Positions 1 through 11,573 are shown, numbered from the stretch's first letter. The stretch is 45,501 nt of DNA from Oscillospiraceae bacterium (GCA_017456645.1 JAFTIZ010000033.1:1-45501); one strand, 5' to 3'. Program-made: numbers and translations. The notes: generated by a model not told the origin, from the sequence alone.

Positions 1-43
1 AATACATAGATTACTACAATAATAGGCGCATCAAGGCAAGATT

Positions 44-84
44 AAAGGGCTTGCCGCCTGCATTACACAGACAGCAAGCCCTTT
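44..84 (-). terminator. Possible terminator hairpin downstream of the pyruvyl transferase-like gene
   Basis: A perfect 11-bp inverted repeat (AAAGGGCTTGC at 44-54 and its complement at 74-84) with a 19-nt loop lies about 75 nt past the stop codon of the minus-strand gene. No long U-tract follows on either strand, so it may be a weak terminator or a plain mRNA 3' hairpin. Confidence 0.4.
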
Positions 85-159
85 CAACAGCTTAAACAAT
101 TTGAGTTAGAAATATTTGTCTAACTTTTTGGGGTCACTTCAGACGCAGCAGGCCGTTAT

Positions 160-1161
160 TTATCCGCACCATTGCCATTGTCCGGCCCATTGACGATATC
201 GGGGAGCGGACACCTCCAGCCATCGGCGCAGAGCGTCCTCTTTTCGCAGAAAATCCACGAACCGCGCCGTCAGATCCTCCTCCCTTTTTAACGAGTCCAC
301 TCGCACCACCGACTCCTGACCGGAGCCGAACAGGGTGTCGGCCAAGCCTTGAACACGGCTGCCGGCTCCCACGCACACACCGGGAACACCGCAGCTCCAC
401 GCCGCGCTGACACCGGCAGTGCCCACGCAGCACCGGCACAGAGAAAGATCTCCCCGCAACACTCTGCAATCCCCATCCGTGCGGCAAAAGAGCCTGTCCT
501 CACCGACAAACTGCTGCTTCACCGCCGTCTGCAGCAGCAGATCGTTGCAGCTATTCTTTGCGCAGTAGGGAATCATAGCGATCTGCCAATCGGTATTTTT
601 CAAAATCCAGCGAATCAGATGGCAGTAGCTATAAAACAGCAGCCCCGGCGTCTGTTCAAACCGTACCGCCGCAGGGCTGATACACAGCCCCACCGTATCC
701 TGACGGAAGGCATTGCCGATGGGTCGCAGCTGCCGCTCCACCAGAAAGGCCGGCTCCGGCCCCAGACGGACGTTTTTCTTCACCCCCGCCCGACTCAAAA
801 GCTCCACCGAACGAGGCTCCGTAAGAATGATCCGGTGAAACCGGCTCAGCGCCTTTGCCTGCCGCCGATCCGGAGCGGTCACCGGCGCCCAGCCCCACAG
901 CACCGTCCGCACCCCCATGCGCAGCCCATCGGGGCACACCGGTCGGGTTGTCACATACCAATCCCCTCGCCGCAGGCGACGAGCCGCCCACCCCGGTCGA
1001 TCCCGTGACAGCGCCGCCAGCGATGCCAGCCCGTAACGATAATCCTCCTCCGGCGAGCCGGTGCAGATCTCCGGCTTTCGGGGCAACATTTGACACAGCC
1101 CCCGAATACGATCCTCGCTGCAGTGATCCGCGCTGCCGCCGTGAAACAGAAAATACCCCAT
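160..1161 (-). CDS. Polysaccharide pyruvyl transferase family protein
   Basis: The 333-residue product resembles the WcaK/CsaB-like polysaccharide pyruvyl transferase family, which adds pyruvate ketals to cell-surface sugars or acts as a related glycan-modifying enzyme. What is seen: an N-terminus of the MxYFLxHGGS type, an 'EEDYRYGL' segment as in clostridial members, then a C-terminal Rossmann-like half with 'NVRLGPEPAFLV', a 'VGLCISP' strand, 'IAMIPY' and the late 'CRVLRGDLSLCRCCVG' stretch, where members usually read as a helix plus GAR/H strand. The family His/Arg after that segment reads G-T-A here, so activity is uncertain. The start is ATG, with a G-rich Shine-Dalgarno (SD) sequence GGGGGG seven bases upstream. 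The gene stands alone: no other glycan genes are next to it. It is rich in Cys and Trp at the C-terminus. Family assignment is fairly sure; substrate is unknown. Confidence 0.7.
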   Translation of the reverse strand: MGYFLFHGGSADHCSEDRIRGLCQMLPRKPEICTGSPEEDYRYGLASLAALSRDRPGWAARRLRRGDWYVTTRPVCPDGLRMGVRTVLWGWAPVTAPDRRQAKALSRFHRIILTEPRSVELLSRAGVKKNVRLGPEPAFLVERQLRPIGNAFRQDTVGLCISPAAVRFEQTPGLLFYSYCHLIRWILKNTDWQIAMIPYCAKNSCNDLLLQTAVKQQFVGEDRLFCRTDGDCRVLRGDLSLCRCCVGTAGVSAAWSCGVPGVCVGAGSRVQGLADTLFGSGQESVVRVDSLKREEDLTARFVDFLRKEDALRRWLEVSAPRYRQWAGQWQWCG

Positions 1162-1193
1162 CCCGATTCCCCCCGCAAGATTATGCAGGAGCC

Positions 1194-1222
1194 ATTATAA
1201 TTCACCCCTGCGAAATTGTTGG
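1194..1222 (-). promoter_or_regulatory. Probable sigma-A promoter of the pyruvyl transferase-like gene
   Basis: A perfect -10 element TATAAT is read on the minus strand at 1199-1194. The hexamer 17 nt upstream (CCAACA) matches the -35 consensus only in its last three bases, so strength is uncertain. It sits 33 nt ahead of the start codon. Confidence 0.45.
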
Positions 1223-1283
1223 GCTAATTTTGTCAGCGGTGGAATATTTCTTTGCGTCTGGCCATAGAATGCTGTTTGCGGTA

Positions 1284-1320
1284 AAAATAACCGCCCCGAC
1301 CGTTGCGGTCAGGGCGGTTT
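1284..1320 (-). terminator. Rho-independent terminator of the secA-pgeF-SBP operon
   Basis: On the minus strand a GC-rich stem (AACCGCCC with GGTC/GACC extension, short GCAAC loop) is followed by TTATTTTTA. It begins directly after the stop codon of the substrate-binding protein gene at 1324. Confidence 0.85.
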
Positions 1321-1323
1321 TAC

Positions 1324-2859
1324 TCATTCTTCTGTGCGCAGGGCATCGTCCATGGTTCTGCCCAGATGATAGAAAAATACATTATCTCTTGCCGGTATCA
1401 GATCCGAGAACATTCCTCGCTGAGCGAACACCGCATAGCTGCGGAACAAAATGGGGCACAGCTTTCCGTCCTCCAGCACCTTCTGATGCAGGGTGTAATA
1501 GTTGCCGCTGTTGGCCAGCGCGTCCAGACTCAAGCCGTACAGCGCCGCATCGCTCATGCCGCCGTAGTTCAGAGAACCGTTGGTGTCGAAGAACTCCGAC
1601 AGATCCATATTGGCCGAAAGGCGGGTCTGCCCCAGATACAGGTCGAAGTTCTTGGACTTCAGCGCGGACAAATAACCCTTGGTATTGCGCTCCGACATGG
1701 TGACCTTCAGGCCGCACTGCCGAAGCATATCCGCAATGGCTCGAGCCGTCCGCAGGCGGATGCTGTCATCCGTGTTCACCAGCAGCTTCACCTCAGCGCC
1801 CTCAAGGCCGGCATCGGTCACCGCCCGCTTCAGCCGCTGGGGATCGTAGCTGTATTTCTGGGCAAGGCTGTCGCTGTACCACGGGGATTGGGGCGAAACC
1901 GGCAGCACCGTTGCGCTGGCAAAATCGTTATAGTATTCCTCCACCAGCGTGCCCCGGTCAATGGCGTAGGTCAATGCGGAACGAACTGCCTGATTGGAGA
2001 ACACCTCGCTCTTGCTGTTGCAGCCAAGGTACACAAAAATGCCGTTTTCGCAATCCCATAGCTCATAGTCGCTATGGTAATCCACATAACTGCTGCTGCC
2101 AGGATCGGCTGTGACCAGACCCAGACCGGCAAATTCAAAGGCATCCCGCAGCTGGGCAGGGCTCTCGCCCTCCAGCAGTTCAATATGCTCAGCCGTCAGC
2201 GGCAGCACCGCGGCACACCACCAATCCGTCCGCCGACGCAAACGAAGGCTCTCCCCATATTTCTCGTAAAGATACGGGCCGGTGCCCAAGGGGCGCTCTT
2301 CGTCAAGCTGGGATTGCTTCAGAACGGGCATATCCAGCAGGTTCGGAAAATTCTCATAAGGTGTGGTCAGCACCACCGTCACGCCCCCATCGTCGGTAAC
2401 GTTGATGGATTTGACATAGCCGAACCGCCCCTTATACAAATCGCTGTTCATGGCCGCCTTCAGGCTGGCTGCCACATCCGCCGCCGTCAGCTTATCGCCA
2501 TCGGGGAATGTAGCCGCCTGCGGATAGAAGGTGTAGGTCTTCATATCCCGGGACACCGTATAGCTTTTGCACAGCACGGGGTAAACATTGTACTTCGCGT
2601 CCAGGGCAAACAAGCCCTGATAGATCAGAGAAAACACATTCTTGTTTACATAATCTCCGGATTTGTAGGGGTTCAGCCCTCGTTCCGGGAAGTACGGCAG
2701 GGTCATCTGCTGCTCCGTAACGGAAGATGTGGGCTGCGTCGGCTCGCCCCATGTCAGACCGTCGCCGGTGGGGATATAGACATATTCACCTGTGTTGCAG
2801 CCCGACAGCATGCCGGCCGCCAGCGCGGCGCTGAGCAACAGCGCAGCCAATCGCTTCAT
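1324..2859 (-). CDS. ABC transporter substrate-binding lipoprotein, family 5 (oligopeptide/nickel type)
   Basis: The product (511 residues) is an extracellular solute-binding protein of the SBP_bac_5 (OppA/DppA) family, anchored as a lipoprotein. It has a signal peptide with lipobox LSGC (Cys21), the family opening 'LNPYKSGDYVNKNVFSLIYQGLFALD', the 'YTFYPQAATFPDGDKLTAADV' segment and the domain II stretch 'NQAVRSALTYAIDR'. No permease or ATPase gene lies beside it, so it is an orphan binding protein or supplies a transporter encoded elsewhere. Its ATG overlaps the pgeF stop by four bases (ATGA), so translation should be coupled to pgeF, and it is the last gene of the secA transcript. The ligand, presumably a peptide, cannot be told from sequence. 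Confidence 0.85.
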   Translation of the reverse strand: MKRLAALLLSAALAAGMLSGCNTGEYVYIPTGDGLTWGEPTQPTSSVTEQQMTLPYFPERGLNPYKSGDYVNKNVFSLIYQGLFALDAKYNVYPVLCKSYTVSRDMKTYTFYPQAATFPDGDKLTAADVAASLKAAMNSDLYKGRFGYVKSINVTDDGGVTVVLTTPYENFPNLLDMPVLKQSQLDEERPLGTGPYLYEKYGESLRLRRRTDWWCAAVLPLTAEHIELLEGESPAQLRDAFEFAGLGLVTADPGSSSYVDYHSDYELWDCENGIFVYLGCNSKSEVFSNQAVRSALTYAIDRGTLVEEYYNDFASATVLPVSPQSPWYSDSLAQKYSYDPQRLKRAVTDAGLEGAEVKLLVNTDDSIRLRTARAIADMLRQCGLKVTMSERNTKGYLSALKSKNFDLYLGQTRLSANMDLSEFFDTNGSLNYGGMSDAALYGLSLDALANSGNYYTLHQKVLEDGKLCPILFRSYAVFAQRGMFSDLIPARDNVFFYHLGRTMDDALRTEE

Positions 2860-3659
2860 TTTTCTCCCCCTTTACAGACGATCACGGCACCCTGAGAGCC
2901 ACGCAGACCTCCGGTGATCCGATGGGACCAGAACCTGCTGCTCTGGCAGGCGGTGCAATCGGTGCTGATGTCGATCTGACGGACACCGGCCTGCCGCAGT
3001 ACCAGAGCATTTATTTCCTTTAGGTTTACATAAAACTTATCGCCCTCAGACCGGATGAAGCTCTCCGCCTGCCGGCCGAAGGCCGAAAGCATGGCATCGG
3101 GAACATCCCCATCGGTCTGGAAGCAGCACTGGCCGATATTTGGGCCGATGGCTGCCTGAATATCTTCCGGCTTGCTGCCGAAGTGGCGAACCATGGCCTC
3201 CACGGTCTTGGCGGCAATAGCCGCCGCCGTACCCCGCCAGCCTGCGTGAGCAGTGCCCACCGCGCCAGTAACCGGATCGTGGAGCAGGATTGGCGTGCAG
3301 TCCGCGGTGAAGATCACCAAGGCCGCTCCCGGCTCATTGGTGACCAAGCCGTCGCATTCCGGCAATTCCTGAGCATACAGGCCGGCACCCAGCTCCTTTT
3401 TGCCCACAGCCAGCACAATATCCGTATGGGTCTGGTGGGACAAAATCACATTTTTCGTATCAAAACCCAGAGCATTTCCGAGGATTTCGTAGTTTTTCAG
3501 CACATTTTCCCACGTATCGCCCCGATGGATGCCAATGTTCAGGCTGTCCAGATACCCCTCGCTCACGCCCCCGAAGCGGGTGGTGAAGCAATGGGGCGCG
3601 GTGATCCCTTGGGCGGTGAGATACTCCAACGCGCCGATTTTGATGGTAATCACAGACAT
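2856..3659 (-). CDS. pgeF: Peptidoglycan editing factor PgeF / YlmD (multicopper-oxidase-like laccase domain family)
   Basis: This 267-residue protein belongs to the YfiH/YlmD/LACC1 family. Members act as purine nucleoside phosphorylase/adenosine deaminase enzymes and, in E. coli, prevent L-Ser incorporation into peptidoglycan stems. The zinc triad is visible: His78 in 'SHQTHTD', Cys121 in 'TADCTPILLHDP' and His138 in 'GTAHAGWRGT'. The N-terminal 'FTTRFGGVSEG' and the 'AIGPNIGQCCFQ' stretch are also typical. It starts 14 bases after secA and its stop overlaps the next start (ATGA), so it is the middle gene of a three-gene operon. The pairing with secA is not a recognised functional link. Confidence 0.92.
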   Translation of the reverse strand: MSVITIKIGALEYLTAQGITAPHCFTTRFGGVSEGYLDSLNIGIHRGDTWENVLKNYEILGNALGFDTKNVILSHQTHTDIVLAVGKKELGAGLYAQELPECDGLVTNEPGAALVIFTADCTPILLHDPVTGAVGTAHAGWRGTAAAIAAKTVEAMVRHFGSKPEDIQAAIGPNIGQCCFQTDGDVPDAMLSAFGRQAESFIRSEGDKFYVNLKEINALVLRQAGVRQIDISTDCTACQSSRFWSHRITGGLRGSQGAVIVCKGGEK

Positions 3660-3673
3660 AATACTCCGTTGAA

Positions 3674-6421
<2,748 letters not shown>

Positions 6422-6477
6422 ATCGGATCTCCTTTTAGAAGTTGTTCGTTCAAAAGACATACTCTCGTATTTTACTC

Positions 6478-6486
6478 ATTATAGCA
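6478..6486 (-). promoter_or_regulatory. Extended -10 promoter of secA
   Basis: The minus strand reads TGCTATAAT (6486-6478), an extended -10 element, about 57 nt ahead of the secA start. No good -35 is visible at 16-18 nt, as expected for promoters that rely on the extended -10. Confidence 0.6.
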
Positions 6487-6541
6487 CACTCAACCGGAAA
6501 ATAATAGATGATTTTGTAAACATTTTTCTATCTATTCCCCC

Positions 6542-6570
6542 AAAAAAGCTGCCGCTTTTGCGGCAGCTTT
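6542..6570 (-). terminator. Rho-independent terminator of the TraX-family gene
   Basis: An 11-bp perfect stem (AAAGCTGCCGC at 6545-6555, complement at 6560-6570) with a tetraloop is followed on the minus strand by TTTTTT. It lies 12 nt past the stop codon at 6583. Confidence 0.9.
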
Positions 6571-6582
6571 CAAATATTAATA

Positions 6583-7380
6583 TTAAATAGCGTACTTGGC
6601 AATCAGGCCGATGGCCAGCAGAAGGCCGGGGTACATCAGATAATTCAGCACCTTGTTTTCCTCGCCCTGCTCCTCATTATAGAAGTGCACCGTCAGGAAC
6701 ACGATGGGCGCCAGCCAGTAAGTGGGATTGAAAGGGATGGCGCTGCAAACAAACATGATCACGCAGCCGCCGAATACCTGCAGAGAACGGTTCTTGCGCA
6801 TGAACCACAGAGAAGAGATCATAATTACGATCGCCATGCCGTCATTGATCCGCAGCATCTCCACCCAGAGGATAGAGAACACTACGACCAGAATTTTGAT
6901 CATGACATTCTTGAAGCTCTTACCGGAATAGTGGTCATAGATGATCAGCATGACCATACCCAGCGCCATGGCGATCATGGGGTTGCGGCTGTCCAGATCG
7001 ATCCACTTGCCCGTCATGGCCAGATTATAGGGGATCTCGCTCAGAAGCGCCACGCCTGCAACACGCAGGGCATAGTTCTTGACACTGGAGGTGCGCTGAA
7101 AGCCATCCACCAGCAGGAAGGTGAAGATCGGAATGGCGCAGGCCATCAGCAACTGCAGCAGGAACGCAACGGCCGCCATGACAAAATTGTTGTTATCCTC
7201 CAGCAGCTTACCGAAATCCGCACTGGAAATGGATTGGATATTCAGAATGACGTTCTGGATGATGCTCTGACCGGCAATACCGGCAGCAAGAAACAGCATA
7301 CCCCAGATGCGCAGGGTCTGGCGGGACATACCCTTGGGGCGGTTGTTTGCGAAGCTACGACTATTCGTAAGATTGGACAT
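6583..7380 (-). CDS. TraX family membrane protein
   Basis: The 265-residue polytopic membrane protein matches the TraX family, named for the F-pilin acetylase but widespread on clostridial chromosomes with unproven roles, possibly acylation of surface molecules. The recognisable part is 'IPIFTFLLVDGFQRTSSVKNYALRVAGVALLSEIPYNLA', where family members read PIFAFLLVEGF..T....YALRL....ISEIPFDLA. About seven hydrophobic spans follow, ending with a short tail. The N-terminal DHIG-like motif of canonical members is not evident. The start is ATG with AAGGAG seven bases upstream. The gene is monocistronic, with its own terminator. A weak promoter (-10 TACAAT on the minus strand near 7402) is possible. 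Confidence 0.75.
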   Translation of the reverse strand: MSNLTNSRSFANNRPKGMSRQTLRIWGMLFLAAGIAGQSIIQNVILNIQSISSADFGKLLEDNNNFVMAAVAFLLQLLMACAIPIFTFLLVDGFQRTSSVKNYALRVAGVALLSEIPYNLAMTGKWIDLDSRNPMIAMALGMVMLIIYDHYSGKSFKNVMIKILVVVFSILWVEMLRINDGMAIVIMISSLWFMRKNRSLQVFGGCVIMFVCSAIPFNPTYWLAPIVFLTVHFYNEEQGEENKVLNYLMYPGLLLAIGLIAKYAI

Positions 7381-7472
7381 GGGACTACTCCTTCGCTATT
7401 GTAATTTTGGGATCTTCAAAAAGCCGACTTTTCCGTGATAAAGCGCGGTTTTTGGAAAATTCCAAAGGAATA

Positions 7473-7508
7473 AAAAGGCCCTTCCCGCCTTTCTCTGGCA
7501 GGAAGGGC
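7473..7508 (-). terminator. Rho-independent terminator of the mal/amylase operon
   Basis: On the minus strand GCCCTTCC (7508-7501) pairs with GGAAGGGC (7485-7478), with a three-pair extension, and is followed by CTTTTTATT. It lies 13 nt past the amylase stop. Confidence 0.88.
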
Positions 7509-7521
7509 GCAATGAAAAAGA

Positions 7522-9171
7522 TCAGTTATTGGGAACCAGAACAGCGATACCGTAGGCAGGCATATTCAGGTTAGTTCCCTCCTGCGCCACGGCTTCGCCG
7601 TTGGCAGACAGAGTAGCTACGACCTTCCAATCCGTATAGGCGGAAAGATCCACCGCCACGCCGGCCTCGTCATCGTCAATATTCATCAGAATGATGCACT
7701 GCTGATCGTTCCATGTCTTGCGCACGGCGCTGACGCAGCCCACATTCAGGTTCTGCTCCACGGTGGTAACACCGTGAGAGATCACCGGCAAAGCCTTGCG
7801 GATGGCAATGGCCTCGCGGTAATAGTTGTACACCGAGCCGGCATCCTTCTGCTGCTCCTCAAGGCTGCCCATGGGGTAACCCATCTCAGGCAGAGAACAC
7901 TGGGGCGGCAGGTTGGTGGTGCCGTTGTTGCGATCCGCATTCCAGTACATAGGGGCACGCTTGGACGGATCATTACCGCTGCCGGGCATACCCAATTCTT
8001 CACCGTAGTAGATGAAGGTGCTGCCGCTCATGAACAGGTTCATGGCGCCGGCCATCTTAATCCGCAGCGGATCACCGGAAACGAAACCGTAGATACGACC
8101 CACATCATGATTGCTCAGGAAGGGGGCATCGATGTAGTTGGGGTTCTTGCCCGCATAAGCCTTGTTAGCCGTCTGCAGAGCGGTTGCCCAAGTGGTTACC
8201 ATGGCGGCATTGCCCCGTCCATTCAGGACTTTGCAGAGCTTGCCGTCATAATTACCGAAGGGGTAATTAAAAATGCTGGTGAAGCCGCTTTCATAGTAGC
8301 TGGTGATGGTGTTGTAATCCGACTCCCAAACCTCAGCGACCATGTATGCATCCTCCTTAATGGAGTTAGCGGTCTGCTGCAGCCAGCGCATGACTTCCAC
8401 ATTCTTGTTGACAGCGCCGGTGTAGAACTCCTTGGCGGCATCCACACGGAAGCCTGCCACGCCCTTATTCAGCCAGAACTCCATAACAGCCTTTACATCG
8501 GCGCGCATGGCCTCATTTTCCCAGTTCAGATCTGGCATAGAGGAGCTGAACTGACCCTCATAGTAGTACTTGGTGCCGTAAACGGCGTGGTAGCCTTTAT
8601 CCTTCTCGGTGCTAAAGGTGAAGTAATCCAGATACTTGCAATCCTCGGCATTGGGTTCCTGGCCGGGCTGCAAGCCACGCAGGTACTCGCTAGCCTCTGT
8701 GAACCAGGGATTGCCGGCGCCGCAATGGTTGACGACCAGATCCAGAATGACAGCAATGCCACGCTTATCGCATTCGGCCATAAAAGCGTCAAAATCAGCC
8801 ATGGTGCCATATGCAGAATCGATTGCATAGTAATCGTTAACGTCGTACTTATGATAGCTATAGCTGGGGTGGATCGGCATCAGCCAGATGCCTGTGATAC
8901 CCAGCTCCTGCAGATAATCCATTTTGGAGATTACGCCCTGCAGGTCGCCAATTCCATCGCCATTGGAATCGCAGAAGGAATAGACGAAGATCTCGTACCA
9001 GGTACGATAATTATCATCGGGGCTGCTGCCCAGTTGGGCATACTGCGCCAGACGATCTTCCAGCTTTTCCATCTCACTGCGCTCGGGAGTAGAAGTGCTG
9101 GTGGGCGTACAGCCCACCAGCAGAAATACAACTAAAACGAGACACAGCAGCTTCTTCAGGTGCCGCGCCAT
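7522..9171 (-). CDS. Surface lipoprotein alpha-amylase, glycoside hydrolase family 13
   Basis: This 549-residue secreted enzyme should cleave alpha-1,4-glucans outside the cell. It has a lipoprotein signal with lipobox LLVGC (Cys21), a Ser/Thr linker, a (beta/alpha)8 barrel and a C-terminal beta domain. GH13 motifs are complete: region I 'DLVVNH' (His149), the nucleophile Asp244 in 'GFRVDAAKE', the acid/base Glu280 in 'VAEVWES' and the third acid Asp356 in 'FLSNHD'. A calcium-binding-like DSNGDGIGD loop is at 68-76. It is the last gene of malE-malF-malG-amylase and starts six bases after malG, with a rather distant AAGGG as SD. Exact specificity (amylase, neopullulanase or oligo-glucosidase) cannot be decided. 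Tethering beside a maltodextrin importer suggests release of short oligosaccharides for uptake. Confidence 0.92.
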   Translation of the reverse strand: MARHLKKLLCLVLVVFLLVGCTPTSTSTPERSEMEKLEDRLAQYAQLGSSPDDNYRTWYEIFVYSFCDSNGDGIGDLQGVISKMDYLQELGITGIWLMPIHPSYSYHKYDVNDYYAIDSAYGTMADFDAFMAECDKRGIAVILDLVVNHCGAGNPWFTEASEYLRGLQPGQEPNAEDCKYLDYFTFSTEKDKGYHAVYGTKYYYEGQFSSSMPDLNWENEAMRADVKAVMEFWLNKGVAGFRVDAAKEFYTGAVNKNVEVMRWLQQTANSIKEDAYMVAEVWESDYNTITSYYESGFTSIFNYPFGNYDGKLCKVLNGRGNAAMVTTWATALQTANKAYAGKNPNYIDAPFLSNHDVGRIYGFVSGDPLRIKMAGAMNLFMSGSTFIYYGEELGMPGSGNDPSKRAPMYWNADRNNGTTNLPPQCSLPEMGYPMGSLEEQQKDAGSVYNYYREAIAIRKALPVISHGVTTVEQNLNVGCVSAVRKTWNDQQCIILMNIDDDEAGVAVDLSAYTDWKVVATLSANGEAVAQEGTNLNMPAYGIAVLVPNN

Positions 9172-9177
9172 AGGCGA

Positions 9178-10059
9178 TTAACCCTTGACGGAGCCGGACA
9201 TGGCTTCCTGATAGAATCTCTGAGTAATAATATACAGGATGGAAATCGGAATGGCGATCACAACTGCACCGGCGCAGAACCGGGTGAAGTAGGTGCTGAT
9301 GGAGTCCATCTTCAGCATATCCCACAGACCGATGGAGACGGTATAGAAGTCCTTCTCATCGCGGCAGATCAGCTTGGCGAAGATAAAGTCACACCAGGGA
9401 CCCATGAAAGAGGTGATGATCTGATAAACGATCATGGGCTTACACAGAGGCAGGGTGATCTTGATGAACGTCTGCCACTTGGTGGCGCCGTCCAGATAGG
9501 CGGCCTCGTCCAGGGCCTTGGGAATGGTATCCATATAGCCCTTCATGACGTGGAAGCCAACGCCGGCACCGGAAATGTTACAGATGATCAGTGCCAGAGG
9601 AATGTTTTCACCGGTGGTCAGGCCCATAGCCTTCAGCAGGAAGTAGGTAGCGGTCATAGACATGAAACCAGGGAACAATGTGATAACCATGCCCATGTTC
9701 ATGTAAGGACGACGCAGCTTCCACTTCACGCGGCTCAAGCAGTAAGAAACAGCCAGAACCAGGAAGGTACCCAGCACACAGGAAACAGCAGCGATCTTAA
9801 AGGTATTCCAGAACATCCGGGGGAAGTTCACGACACTGGTATCGGTGAACAGGCGGATAAAGTGCTGGAAGGAGTAGGAGGTGGGGAAGAACACGCTGGA
9901 GTCAACACCGTTGTTGTTGCCGCCGCGCAGAGCTTGCGCGATCAGATAAACGAAGGGCATGACCCAAACGATCGCCACGATGGTCAGGAAGATATGGACA
10001 ATAATGTCCATAGTAATTCTACTTGCCTTCACAGAACCAGACATCTTATTCTTAGCCAT
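9178..10059 (-). CDS. malG: Maltodextrin ABC transporter permease MalG
   Basis: This 293-residue inner-membrane permease has six predicted spans and the EAA loop 'DEAAYLDGATKWQTFIKITLP' that contacts the ATPase. It follows malF with a one-base overlap (TAATG), and GAGGAGGG lies nine bases ahead of its ATG. The C-terminal 'FYQEAMSGSVKG' is the usual MalG ending, where the tail reaches the transport path. Co-transcription with a MalF, a MalE-type lipoprotein and an alpha-amylase supports maltose/maltodextrin as substrate. No ATP-binding subunit is present in the operon, so a shared MsmX-type ATPase elsewhere is likely. Confidence 0.93.
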   Translation of the reverse strand: MAKNKMSGSVKASRITMDIIVHIFLTIVAIVWVMPFVYLIAQALRGGNNNGVDSSVFFPTSYSFQHFIRLFTDTSVVNFPRMFWNTFKIAAVSCVLGTFLVLAVSYCLSRVKWKLRRPYMNMGMVITLFPGFMSMTATYFLLKAMGLTTGENIPLALIICNISGAGVGFHVMKGYMDTIPKALDEAAYLDGATKWQTFIKITLPLCKPMIVYQIITSFMGPWCDFIFAKLICRDEKDFYTVSIGLWDMLKMDSISTYFTRFCAGAVVIAIPISILYIITQRFYQEAMSGSVKG

Positions 10060-11465
10060 TATTTGAAGCCCTCCTCATCTTTGTAGGAGCCGGAGCTGCG
10101 GTAAGTCACCAGAGAGATAATCGCCAGGATAATGAAGGTGAAGATACCGATAACGGCTGCAAGGTTGTACTCGAACTTTTCGACGCTCAAACGGTACAGC
10201 CAGGTGACCAGCAGGTCAGTCTTACCGGCCGTGCCCTCCAGACCGAAAGGTCCGCCGCCGGTCAACAGGAAGATAACGTTAAAGTTATTGATGTTGCCGG
10301 TGAAGGAGGTGATGATGTAAGGCGTCAGAACGAAGATCATATAGGGAAGAGTGATGTTCATGAACTGCTGCACCACATTAGCGCCGTCGATCTTCGCAGC
10401 TTCATACAGGTCGGCAGGGATATTCTTCAGAATACCGGTGACCTGCATGACGGTGTAGGGAATACCGACCCACAGGTTAATAACAATAACGAATATTCTC
10501 GCATTCGTCGCGTTATCCGTAAACTTAATGGGTTCAGCGATCCAATGGAGATCCATCAGCATTCTGTTGATGATGCCGTTCAGAGCAAACATCTGGCCGA
10601 TGATCAGCAGGGACACGAACTGAGGAATGGCGATGGTGAAGGACAGCATGGTACGCCAGAAGCCCTTAATCCGGGTAGTGGGCCGGTTGATGATCATGGC
10701 CATGAAGGTACCCAGGAAGAAGTTCAGGAACGTAGCAAAGAATGCCCATACGATCGTCCAGCCCAGAACGGACCAGAACTGCTTAGAAATGGAGCCACCG
10801 GACTCGAACAGCAGGGCGAAGGTGTCGAAGCCGACCCAATCGAACAGGTTCTGATGCTTGCTGTCGTAGTTGGTGAAGGCCATGCAGATCATGTAGACCA
10901 GAGGTACAACCGTGAAGACCATCAGCAGGATGAAAGGCACGATCATCATCAGCTTGTGGATGTTCTCGTCGAACAGGGACTTGACGTCCTGAACGAAGGT
11001 GGGAGCCTTCTTACCGGACTTCTTGGTGCGCAGGGCCTGATAGCCGCTGCGGACGGAAGCCTGCCAGATCACGATGAAAGCCACAATGATTGCGAAGAAA
11101 ATAACGGAATACAGCAGGATCATCTGGGAACGGTCACCGAAAACGGTAACCTCAATGTTGCCCACGACTTCCTTGCCGTCTTCCCGGTCGCCCAAGCTGG
11201 GCAGCATCTTGATCCAATCGATGCCGCTGTGGGGGACCTTGGCGATATCCGGAATGATCGGAATCGTCAGCAGGCAGATCATACCGACCTCGATGGCCAG
11301 GAAGATCAGACCCTTGATAATCTGGCCGGCAGCAAAGTTGCCCAAGCCCATAATCAGGCAGGAAAGCCAGACGATAGGGCCGCCGTTTTTCAGAGCGCTC
11401 AGCAAAGAGTTCGGGTTCTTCTCTCTTTTCCGTGCGGCATCTGCTTTTGTCAATTGATTAGACAC
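10059..11465 (-). CDS. malF: Maltodextrin ABC transporter permease MalF
   Basis: The 468-residue permease carries an N-terminal extension with extra membrane spans (about residues 30-160) before the conserved six-span core, as in MalF proteins. The EAA loop reads 'YEAAKIDGANVVQQFMNITLP' and the 'TGGGPFGLEGTAGKTDLLVTWLY' region is typical of MalF. The start is GTG, with GGGAG eight bases upstream. It is separated from malE by 143 bases that hold a terminator-like hairpin and a second hairpin, so its expression is probably lower than that of malE. It pairs with malG to form the membrane channel. Confidence 0.93.
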   Translation of the reverse strand: MSNQLTKADAARKREKNPNSLLSALKNGGPIVWLSCLIMGLGNFAAGQIIKGLIFLAIEVGMICLLTIPIIPDIAKVPHSGIDWIKMLPSLGDREDGKEVVGNIEVTVFGDRSQMILLYSVIFFAIIVAFIVIWQASVRSGYQALRTKKSGKKAPTFVQDVKSLFDENIHKLMMIVPFILLMVFTVVPLVYMICMAFTNYDSKHQNLFDWVGFDTFALLFESGGSISKQFWSVLGWTIVWAFFATFLNFFLGTFMAMIINRPTTRIKGFWRTMLSFTIAIPQFVSLLIIGQMFALNGIINRMLMDLHWIAEPIKFTDNATNARIFVIVINLWVGIPYTVMQVTGILKNIPADLYEAAKIDGANVVQQFMNITLPYMIFVLTPYIITSFTGNINNFNVIFLLTGGGPFGLEGTAGKTDLLVTWLYRLSVEKFEYNLAAVIGIFTFIILAIISLVTYRSSGSYKDEEGFK

Positions 11466-11491
11466 GAAAACGTCTCCCTTCTTACTTTTAA

Positions 11492-11526
11492 CGCATTTGC
11501 CGCAACTTTGCGGCGAAATGCGCAGG
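11492..11526 (-). promoter_or_regulatory. Hairpin in the malE-malF spacer next to the malF ribosome binding site
   Basis: An inverted repeat (CGCATTT-CGCCGCAA / TTGCGG-AAATGCG on the minus strand) forms a stem of about 13 pairs without a U-tract. It lies between the attenuator hairpin and the malF SD. It could protect the 5' end of a processed malFG-amylase mRNA; this is inference. Confidence 0.5.
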
Positions 11527-11537
11527 ATTCACTATCT

Positions 11538-11573
11538 AAAAAAGGCGGCGGCTAGAGTTATCCAGCCGCCGCC
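11538..11573 (-). terminator. Attenuator-type terminator between malE and malF
   Basis: A perfect 10-bp GC stem (GGCGGCGGCT at 11544-11553, complement at 11564-11573) with a 10-nt loop is followed by TTTTTTA on the minus strand, 36 nt past the malE stop. Because malF, malG and the amylase have no evident promoter of their own, this most likely ends part of the transcripts, giving an excess of binding protein over permease. Confidence 0.8.

Noticed and set aside
7451..7466. Operator TTTGGAA-AA-TTCCAAA between the amylase terminator and the TraX gene
   Set aside because: A neat short palindrome, but it appears once, has no regulator gene nearby and lies far from a good promoter.
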